Source of the DNA: Cricetomys ansorgei
Taxonomy: Eukaryota > Chordata > Mammalia > Rodentia > Nesomyidae
Length of the DNA: 64,000 nucleotides
Direction of reading: 5' to 3'
NCBI GenBank assembly: GCA_026225945.1
Contig: JAMJFZ010001133.1
Location: 9,444,501 to 9,508,500 of the forward strand
The notes under the pieces were generated by a model. That model was not told where the DNA came from, ran no database searches, and saw only the letters and a list, made by a program, of their open reading frames with translations. Below, one piece after another: positions 56,152 to 64,000 of the stretch; positions within the stretch are counted from its first letter, which is position 1; every line of letters begins with the position of its first letter. A program made the translations under genes and the position numbers.

Positions 56152-56683
56152 TGTTAGAGTTGAAGGGATCCCAGAGACAGGAGAGAAAGACGGATATCTG
56201 CTCTCGGAGCTCCTGCAGAGGCGCGTATGCTGGCCTGCTGAAAATCGCGCGGCCCTTTAAATTGGCAGTTCCAGGCACACCTATAGAGCCCCAAACAGGT
56301 GAGGGGGGATGGAGACTGACCCCTGTTGAGGCCAAGCTTCCATTTCCTCTGTCTTTGCGGATACCTTATTAACCATCATTGGCTATACGGAAAGGCTAGA
56401 GTCTTCACATATAAACTATTAGATGATTGGGCCTTCAGTGACCTTACCTCTCCCTCTCAGATTAACAAGGTTTAGGTAGGCTGATTAAAATGTCTAGTAA
56501 GCATAGTCTAATGCTGTTGACCCTCTCCCTTGTGCGCCACCCTACCTTCTCCATAAAAACATGTTTCCCTCCATAATAAATGGATTTTCACCACGAGGCA
56601 TTAATCTCCAGAGTCTGTTTCTTGAGCTAGTGACTCTGTTGCCGCTCACCCCTCTGGAACTCTGCACCCACAAAAAGCCCACA
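56152..56683 (+). mobile_element. Solo ERV LTR with 6-bp target duplication
   Basis: 532 bp with TGTTAG...CCCACA ends. It is flanked by CTTTAG (56146-56151) and TTTTAG (56684-56689), a 6-bp duplication with one change. A TATA-like CATAAAAAC at 56552 and AATAAA at 56575-56580 give promoter and poly(A) signals in LTR order. A small CpG-dense patch (GAGGCGCGTATG, ATCGCGCGGCC) sits at 56219-56256. No internal retroviral sequence, so it is a solo LTR. The 6-bp duplication suggests class II (ERVK-like). The exact family is not recognised. Confidence 0.62.
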
Positions 56684-57369
56684 TTTTAGTTTACCGCTTC
56701 CCATTTAGAAGGGGAAGATGACTAGACAGAGGGGAGAAATGAACCACACACTGCAGACACAGAAAGCCACAGTGAAAAATAAACTTGCCCCTCAATCTGT
56801 TGGTGGCAAAAGAGAACCAGGTCTCTTGAGTTGTGCCTGCCCTTGAGTTGCTTGCTGAAGTAGCTTCCGTGTGAAGTCACCCTCCCATCACCACCACCCC
56901 ACCCGCCCCATCACCACCACCCCACCCCCACCCTCCACCTCTGCTGGTTCATCCAGGCTGCCTTACAACAGAGGCAAAGGCATGAGGGAGAGGACAACTG
57001 GACAGATTCCCACGGCAACTGCAAGGCCCATCAGTACATAAGACAGTTTGGGCAGCTGCAGCTACAAGTACCTTCCAGGGACCCTGTTTCCTAGTGTCAC
57101 TGTCATATCTGGAACCCAAGAATGGAATACTCAAGGCTTGGCTCTCAGTTCTGGGTTACAGAATGTCATGAGTCGGGTGGGCTGCATGGCTGTGGCTTCT
57201 GAGGGTTGCACCAGTGTTTCTTTGGGAGAGCAGACCTGAGACTCCAACCTCAGGGCAGTCTAGGAATTCCAAGTGCATAGGGGAGGGACCAGCGGCCCAT
57301 TCATCCTCCATTTCAGAGACTCCAAGCCCATGAGTGACATGAGAAATAGTAGTGAGCTAATGCATTCTT
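56684..57369. other. Single-copy DNA with CCACC tandem
   Basis: A CATCACCACCACCCCACC-type unit occurs twice in tandem at 56887-56925 within a C/A-rich stretch (56880-56940). Otherwise unrecognised. Confidence 0.5.
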
Positions 57370-57820
57370 GTACCAATTTTCTCTTCCTGTTGTACAAACT
57401 ATCACAAGTTGAATAGCTAATAAACAAGTCAAACTCATGATCTTGTTTCTAATGGAGGTTAGAAGCCTGAAATCATTTCAGGGAGCTAAAACCAAGATTG
57501 TGGCAGGGCTGTGTCCCTTTCAGGAGTCTAAAAGGCTCTTCATCATAATCCTTTTCCTTGTCTTTCTAGCTTCAACTTCCAGAAGCCTAGTACCCTCTAG
57601 AGTCCCATCCAGAGATGGTATTCCTGGCCCTCTGCTCCTCAGATCCTGGCTCTCCATTCATTAGATCTATTGTAATTACACTGTGTTGGGCTCACCAGGA
57701 TAATCTGGGATAATCTCTCCCATCTGAGGATCTTGAATGTAATCACATCTGCAAAGTCTTTTTTGCCAGAGAGGATAACATAGGATAACCAGCTCTCTGG
57801 TTTAGGCATGGACATATCCC
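57370..57820 (-). mobile_element. Ancestral mammalian LTR, antisense
   Basis: TTGTACAAACTATCACAAGT, GAGGTTAGAAGCCTGAAATC, CCAAGATTGTGGCAGGGCTG and TTTCAGGAGTCTAAAAGGCT, then AATTACACTGTGTTGGGCTC and ACCAGGATAATCTGGGATAA follow the antisense of an old MaLR-like LTR. Related to 24886-25235. Confidence 0.6.
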
Positions 57821-58639
57821 AGGGAATGGGGTGTGTTATTTTGCTCCTCTGTCTCATCTTCTAGGAATATTGGGGGATCCAGTCAGAGAATCTGTGTCTG
57901 CAAGAGGGCTCTCTCATTACTGGAGCCTCTGCTTGGTTCTCATTCCTGCTCTGTGTTTCCTGGCTAATGGCCCGCTCCCGTTTCATCTCTCCTTGACTTC
58001 ACACACACACAGTTCTGGATGAGACTCAATGCTCACTTCTGAAGGAGAAGAGTCACTCTGCCCTTGGCAAGCACAAAAGAAAAATAATTTCAGGGCATGA
58101 GTTTACAAACTTTTTGCAAAACAAGCTTGGAAAACTCTGCCACCAAATATTGTCAATCAGCATTCCTGGCACGTCTGCTCATTAGATGCTATGCAAGTCA
58201 AGCGGGTCTTTAGCGTTGTTGAAACAGCAAATCTGCACGTTCTGTGTGGTACCAAATATTTGTAATAGAACTGCTACTAAATATATAAGCGTGGTATCGG
58301 GCTTCTAGTAGCAGTCCTCTCTCGATAGTGACAGGAAGTATCAAACCCAGCAATCTCACTCTGGGGAAGTTTGCTTGTGGTGATAGAGAGCACTGGAGGG
58401 TGAGCAGGAGGAACAATTGTACAGCCGAGGGAGACGGGATGGGCAGCTCTCTTTGCTGAAGGAAAACAGCTGGAAACGCACTGTGGGTGTTTCAGAAAAT
58501 GAGAAAGTCTTTCTGGAAATTAAATTCAGGGAAGATGAAATTGAAAGCATGAGGAAATAAAAATGCTCACTGATTTTTAAAAGGCATGCTCAAGAAAAGG
58601 TGAAGTAATGCTACACATTCTTCTGACGACGCCTCTTGT
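57821..58639. other. Single-copy DNA, nothing recognised
   Basis: No repeat or gene recognised. Confidence 0.4.
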
Positions 58640-58915
58640 CTGGCCAAGTCTCCTTTGTTTTTCAAGCACCGTTTTGGTCTTTTCTATTGATTTGTAAGCA
58701 CTCTTTGTGTATTAAGGCTGTTAACTCTCGCCCCCCCCCCCAGCCAAAATATATGTTACAAGCAGACTTCTTATTTCTTAGCCTTACTGGTAATAGTCAT
58801 TTTTTTTTTCCAAGTTAAAGTTTTAAATTTGAGTTCAATCAGACCTATCAGCTCTCTCTTTATGCCTTGTGAATTTATTCTTAAGATCTTGCCAAGATAA
58901 TTAAAATTCCCTGAC
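58640..58915 (-). mobile_element. Ancient L1 fragment, antisense
   Basis: TTTCTATTGATTTGTAAGCA, CTCTTTGTGTATTAAGGCTG and TTAACTCT are followed, after a C11 run (58731-58741), by CCAAGTTAAAGTTTTAAATT and CTTGCCAAGATAATTAAAA. This order matches antisense L1M sequence. Confidence 0.55.
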
Positions 58916-58971
58916 TAGTAATTAAAAATGCAAATAAAAAAGGAGATTTAATTCCGCACCTATCAGATCCA

Positions 58972-59300
58972 CTCAGTCATTTCTTCAACAAACACTCGTC
59001 AAATGCCCTTCCTGTGACAAGCATGGGAAGAGAAAGCAGAGAAATATAAAAGCTCTGCCTGAGTGGCATTTCTGTTGTATTGGGTTAAGAGAAGCGCAAA
59101 CATGATGAATAAGTAAAGTGGGTAAGATGTTAAATAATAAGCACTGTGAGGGGAAAAAAAAAAAAAGGAAAGCTGGAAACAGGGACAGGCAGGGTGGTAG
59201 GGGAACAGCATGACCAAGGAACAGTACTGCAGGGAGCTATGCTGGTACCTGGGGAGAGGTGATCCAGGCAGAGCACTTGGTTTGCACTTGTGGGGAGATA
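58972..59300 (+). repeat. Ancient mammalian repeat remnant
   Basis: CATTTCTTCAACAAACACTC, GACAAGCATGGGAAGAGAAA, AAATATAAAAGCTCTGCCTG, AATAAGCACTGTGAGGGGAA and GATCCAGGCAGAGCACTTGG follow the same old dispersed element as 21865-22135. Confidence 0.42.
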
Positions 59301-59348
59301 GCTGTAGGAGAGGAAAAAGAGTAGCAGGGGGGCTTAGGGCCTATTGTT

Positions 59349-59384
59349 GGGATACAGGGATACAGGATACAGGATACAGGATAC
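59349..59384 (+). repeat. (GGATACA)n short tandem repeat
   Basis: About five units of a 7-8 bp GGATACA/GGGATACA motif at the start of the MaLR. Confidence 0.93.
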
Positions 59385-59501
59385 TCTAACAAAATAGCAC
59401 CCGTGTGTTAAAGGCTTGGTTCTCAAGGTAGTGGACCCTTTCAGAGCTGGGCCTAGCAGGAGGTGTTGGGTGATTGAGGATTGTACCTGAGGATTGCAGG
59501 A

Positions 59502-59650
59502 TCCTTTCTCTCTCCCCTTCTGCCCTTCCCTCTCCCAATTCCCCTCCATCTCTCCATCTCTCCATCCTTCCATTGCTCTCTCCTTCTGTCCTTCCTTCTC
59601 CATCAATCTCTCTCTGTCCCTTTCTTCTCTCTCTCTCTCTCTCTCTTCCT
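59502..59650 (+). repeat. Pyrimidine tract with CT and CCAT words
   Basis: CTCTCC, then CCATCT, then (CT)n. It produces stopless frames on both strands (for example 59386-59706 minus) that are artefacts. Confidence 0.93.
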
Positions 59651-59765
59651 GTAAAGTAGAACAGAAATTTTATTCTTCTCACGTACTCTGTCACTTCAGG
59701 CTCCACAGCAACAGCGCCAACTGAACCTCCACTAGAACCTCCAACACTGAAGTAACCTTTTATTT

Positions 59766-60369
59766 TTAAGCCTGATTATCTTGGAGGGATCATGTCAGCT
59801 GGCAGAAAGCCAACTGGCACAGATAGTTTGGGAGGGTATTGAGCATAGAATGATGTTGTTTTACAGACTACTACTTTCTGTTTTCCCTGTTGAAAGCAGC
59901 TTTCCAGAAACAAGGCAGCCTGTTAGGTGAGAGATGATGGTGACTGGAGCCATGAAGTGGCCAAGCTTTGGGTGTGACAGCTGAGGAAACGAAGACCCTA
60001 GATACACAGAAGAATGGAGTGGTCATTAACTGTGAAGAACAACCTACACGTGGAGCAGAATTGGGCAGGGTAGGGGGTGAGAGAAAGACTGGGGGCTTTA
60101 GTGTCAGGTGTGCTGGCTTTAAGGTCTCTCCTAGAAATCCCAGCCAGGTTGTCAAATAGTCAGCTGGACCCGCAGAGCCACGTCCCTCCCTCAGCTCTCT
60201 TCCAACTCTGAGCTGGAGGCATACTTCTGGGAAAGAGCACAGGAGTGGGATTTGAGGTCACGAGACTGAATGAGATTGCTTAGAGACTGGAGAAGACGAA
60301 GAACACTGACAAAATCAAATATTAACAGGCGCACAAGGAAATACATGTGTTCACATGCCTCCATCTAAA
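59766..60369. other. Single-copy DNA, nothing recognised
   Basis: Paired frames on opposite strands at 59871-60159 have no domains. Confidence 0.4.
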
Positions 60370-60680
60370 TCAAGATAATAACCCTTATGGAAAGCAGTTA
60401 ACACTGAGCATCGAACATAAAGACGTATGTCTCTGAGCCAGACATTCCATTTCTAGGACTTTGTTTTAATAAAGGAACCCAATAGTTCAATAAAAGTAGC
60501 TGATTATTGTAGTGAAAAGCTACAGTGTGAAGTAAATACAGAAGGGAGTTACAGTGACATGTGTAGAGATACTGTTATATGGCCATTAAATTTGCAGCAT
60601 AAAGATTTGCATCCACATGAGCTGTAGAATCTATAATTTACCCAACAGTTCAGTAAATACAGCATAATATGTACCCTGCG
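60370..60680 (+). mobile_element. Possible ancient L1 ORF2/3' fragment
   Basis: AGACATTCCATTTCTAGGAC, TTTGTTTTAATAAAGGAACC and TATGGCCATTAAATTTGCAG, then AATTTACCCAACAGTTCAGT resemble the L1M motif order (CTACTTCTAGGAATTTATCC; ATGCAGCTATTAAAAA). Weak but ordered. Confidence 0.4.
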
Positions 60681-61380
60681 CTTGTGCTGCTGTCTTTAAG
60701 TTTAGGCTGTGCCCTAGGAGGGGACAATTGCACTAAGGATGAGTCACTCCCTGGAGTGGTCAGCTAGCATTTTATTACAAAGGCTGTACTCCAGAGGCAA
60801 TTACTAAAAGCCCTTCTGTAATTCACATCTCTAATCAACAAGAAAGGTTCTGCTAATTAGCATACTGAATTTCAGAAATGGGTTTTCATAGGGGAAACTA
60901 ATGGGGTGCTAATGAGCATAATGGATATTTGAAATGGGCAATAGTTGGTGAAATTTGTGGAATTCAAGAGCAGAGAATCCACTAAAATGTTTTAGGGACA
61001 CTTCCTCCTCTCCCATGATCACAGCAGAAAGCAGTTAGAGGGACCTAACCTAAGGTCTCTGGTACGAGGGTTATTCCATGAACCTCCATCCCTACCATCT
61101 GGTCACAGTTTGAGTCCAGTTATCTGTTTCTGGCTGTAAAGGTAAAGGAATCTTTTTTGACCTGTGGGATTTGCCTACAGTGGAAGGACTGAACCTCATA
61201 TAGGAGGAAAAATTACATGACTTTAGCGAACACGTAAACAGGTAAAACAGATTGTTTGACTATTGGCTGTTCAGCTACTGAATGTGGGCATAGGTGGGAA
61301 AACGGTTCCGGGGATCCATTTCCATTATACCTGGGATCAAGATGCTCCACACTTCAGCTACCATTCAAATCTCTCTCAGG
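60681..61380. other. Single-copy DNA, nothing recognised
   Basis: No gene or repeat recognised. A TGAGTCA AP-1 type word occurs at 60740-60746. Confidence 0.4.
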
Positions 61381-61702
61381 TCATGATGTTAGATCCCAAT
61401 TGTCGTCTTGGAAGATGGGCCTCTGGGTATGCCTGTTGGGATTAGCTTGATTAGATTGATTGAGGTGGGAAGACCTATCCACTGAAGGTGACACCATGAT
61501 CCTAGACTGTAGAAGAAGGGGAAAGTGAGCTGAGCCCCAGTGTTCATTGCTGTCTTCCTCCTAACTGTGAGCACAATGTGAACCGACTGCTTCAAGCTCT
61601 CCACCACGATGGACTGAACCATGAGCCAAAATAAGCACTTTCTCCTGTAGGTTGCTTTTCTCAACGTGTTTTATGGCAGCAAGAGGAAAAGTGAGTTAAG
61701 AC
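61381..61702 (+). mobile_element. Rodent MaLR-type LTR
   Basis: GATGGGCCTCTGGGTATGCC, TGTTGGGATTAGCTTGATTA, GAGGTGGGAAGACCTATCCA and GTGAGCTGAGCCCCAGTGTT, then CCATGAGCCAAAATAAGCAC and TTTTATGGCAGCAAGAGGAA follow the full rodent LTR order. Confidence 0.85.
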
Positions 61703-61814
61703 ACATGACTGCACTTTTGACTCCTTAGAAGCCCAAAGTGTGTGCATGGTTCAGGCAAACGTGTCAGAAGGAGAAGTGAGATGAGCCCATCTTCCCAAAG
61801 TACCTGCACGGTGT

Positions 61815-61896
61815 CGGGGAGGGGAAGGGAGGAGAGAGGAGGGGAGGGGAGGGGAGGGGAGGGGGGGAGGGGAGGGGAGGGGAGGGGAGGGGAGGA
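61815..61896 (+). repeat. (GGGGA)n array, G-quadruplex candidate
   Basis: About 80 bp of GGGGA/GGGAGG units with a G7 at its centre. Many G-runs of four in close spacing satisfy the G3-N-G3-N-G3-N-G3 rule several times over. Confidence 0.95.
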
Positions 61897-64000
61897 ACAG
61901 ATGCTACAAGTAGGAAAGGAAAGAACCGATATTTGGATAGATTTTTTTATAATGAGAAAAAAAAGCATAAAGGTTAAAAAAATATTTTAAAAATCAAAAG
62001 TAAAAATAGAAAATGGAGAGAATAAAGAATGTGGAGAGACAGGGATATTGAGTGAGGAAATTATCTACAGAGTTCTGTCATCCAGACAGTCAGAAATTGA
62101 TACTTCATCCCCATTCATGCGTCTCTCTCTCTTTCTCCCCCCCCCTCTCTATCCCACTATCTCTCTCATGTTTTATTTTCTATTTGGATTTCAGACCTAA
62201 AAACCTAGAACATTACTTCTTTTTTTTTTTTTTAACTCTCTGAGGATCGGTCATCATATCCGTGAGACTGCATGTGGTTGTGGATACACACAAACTTTGA
62301 AATGCCTACATTATGTTGTTTGCTGCTTTCCCCCAAGGCAGACAGCACTACTGAATTCATTTCCCGTCTTTGTTTTGAGTGCTGAGATGTTATTTTGGAT
62401 TGTTCAAGTTACTGGTGTTTTATGATCCCCGGATCTGCCTTTTCCTTCCCTTTCTGTCCCCTCCCTGCACGCATAAAGTAGACTCTGATTAATTTCCCTG
62501 GTCGCCCCTTCACTTCCTGTCTGTTGTTCTCACTCCCTTTTCCAGCTCTCTCTTCTTATCCCTATTCTCCAGCAATCCAAGATGCTCTGAAAGAATCATA
62601 GTAGGCTAAGAAACAGCCTGGAAAGGAGAAAGACGTCCCAGGAGAATTTCATGGGATGATTAGTACACCCTGACATTAAAAACACAGCACGCTTTTATAA
62701 GCCCACGTTCGCCATCAGTGAAGACTGAAAGAAGACAACATCCAAACAAGGTTTTCCCAAAGCACCCCCTCCCCGCCCATGGCTCTAAATAGGCAGAAGA
62801 AGGCAAGAAAACTAAAACCCCAGCATAGGGACACAATAGACTCTAAAATGAGAGAGAATGTAGCCAAAAACTACTTCTCCACACAGCTCTTGCGAAAAAG
62901 ACTTGATTTTCAGCTCACCAGCCCCTGTTTGGAAGAGCATATGCTGCCACACAGATTATTCTGTTTTCAAAATCTCCACTGCCCTACAAACCAGCAAGAG
63001 AAGGGAATTGCTAGCAGGGGGTGGGCTGTAAGACCCGAGATGCCTGACCCTTTTAACTGCTTTAAGTGACTGCCTATTTCCTTTCTGCATCTTCTCTCCC
63101 CTCCTGCTGCTGTGACTGTTGTCTCTGCTTTGCAAGGACATGTCACTTTAAGTACCCACTCTCTCTCCCCTTTCTTAATTGGCCTGCAGTAAAAATACAA
63201 ATTGCACCACTGTACTTTTATTATTAGCCATTTGATGGACCAAAAAATGCCTCCTAACTACTGCCTAGAGGGTATTAATCAGACCTGCTGACTCTCCTAA
63301 GCACCCACTTTATGCCTTGACTCCTAGATGAGGCCAGTGGGTAGTAATCATGGCCCCTTCCCAAGGGAGCGTTTAGCTGGTCATTGCCTCTCCATCAACA
63401 AAGGCACAGCCCAAAGGTGTGGTGGCTGACCTGCATGATCCAAGTACACAGCCCAAACTCCTCCACTGCCCGTTAGCTTTAATGTTCGTTGTGTTTTATG
63501 GACACTAAAAGTCTGCCTCCTTCTCTAGGTACCAGAGCACGGAGCAAACGTCTTGCATCTTAAAACAGCAACTAAGCTTCGTAATCTTCTTTGCCGGCTC
63601 ATGGCTTGGCAAGCACAGCCTCTTTCCTTGAAGTAACAGAGAGGAGGGTAAGAGAATGTGGTTCCCGTTTGACTGACTTAGGGTGGCGGCCCTAGGGGTA
63701 CTGCCTGCCCCAAAGTTTCCATCTCCTGCACCCCACTGTATACTTCAGCCTCTACTATTACATATGAAGCTCTGCTGATGTTGAAAGGATGATGATGGGG
63801 GCTTGTACGATTTCAGCTTCACAAAGCTCTATCCTTAGTGTAAAACTCATCACAAACTGTCTGCCATCAGCTATCTCAGAATCCACATCACCCGGTGTGT
63901 TTTCTGAAACATCTGAATGGCGAACACAGGCACAAACTTTTTTCAATGGAGTAAGAAGCAATGGAATATAGAACAAATAAAGTCACCATGGTCCAGTCTC
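61897..64000. other. Single-copy DNA with C/T and T runs
   Basis: A (CT)n/C8 patch lies at 62121-62168 and T13-14 at 62220-62233. 62640-63160 is repeat-free, and a 96-codon frame at 62779-63069 starts in CGCCCATGG but has no recognisable domain. 63230-63600 is also repeat-free. Confidence 0.45.

Larger units (their letters stand above)
59338..59765 (+). mobile_element. MaLR-type LTR, sense
   Basis: GTGTTAAAGGCTTGGTTCTC, AAGGTAGTGGACCCTTTCAG, GGGCCTAGCAGGAGGTGTTG and GGTGATTGAGG show MaLR order, followed by an expanded pyrimidine tract (59502-59650) in the place of the usual CTCTCT block. 5' edge uncertain. Confidence 0.6.

Overview
This is non-coding DNA from a rodent, and nothing in it looks bacterial or viral in organisation. 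The evidence is the repeat set: tRNA-derived and 7SL-derived SINEs typical of muroid rodents (B1, B2, B3, B4/RSINE1, ID-B1 fusions), rodent-type and ancestral MaLR LTRs, old L1 fragments, and ancient mammalian MIR, L2 and hAT remnants. B2, B3 and B4 together point to Muroidea (mouse, rat, hamster, vole). I cannot name the species or chromosome from sequence alone.

I found no protein-coding gene, no convincing exon, no tRNA or rRNA gene and no CRISPR array. The long open frames are either simple repeats read without stops or frames of a length expected by chance. The window is best described as intergenic or intronic.

Layout: 0-3.7 kb holds a MaLR, an antisense L1 end, a second MaLR and a MIR. 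4-15 kb holds scattered B-type SINEs, a split ancient L1 and a rodent MaLR. 15-18 kb is mostly single-copy, with a POU octamer, a purine-rich stretch, a small GC-rich patch and a 150-bp pyrimidine tract. 18-29 kb alternates single-copy DNA with MaLR/MLT1 and SINE copies, including three SINEs side by side at 27.9-28.4 kb. 29-36.7 kb has more MaLRs, a dense SINE cluster (32.5-33.6 kb) and a CA-based minisatellite. 37.6-48.3 kb has GT arrays attached to B4 SINEs, a well preserved B1, a hAT remnant, a strong CTCF-type motif at 40.68 kb and a 540-bp TG minisatellite. 49-60 kb has MIR and L2 remnants, a small LTR retroelement nested in a MaLR (52.8-54.5 kb) and a solo ERV LTR with a recognisable target-site duplication (56.15-56.68 kb). 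60-64 kb has an old L1, a MaLR, a GGGGA array and single-copy DNA.

Most copies are strongly diverged. There is no full-length or recent L1, and only one B1 and one B2 look fairly young. The functional candidates are regulatory: the CTCF-type motifs (one single-copy, two within SINEs), the 17.1-17.2 kb GC patch, and possible conserved non-coding blocks. No undescribed biological system is evident. Repeat calls rest on recognising consensus sequence by eye, so edges are approximate (about 10-30 bp) and subfamily names are tentative.
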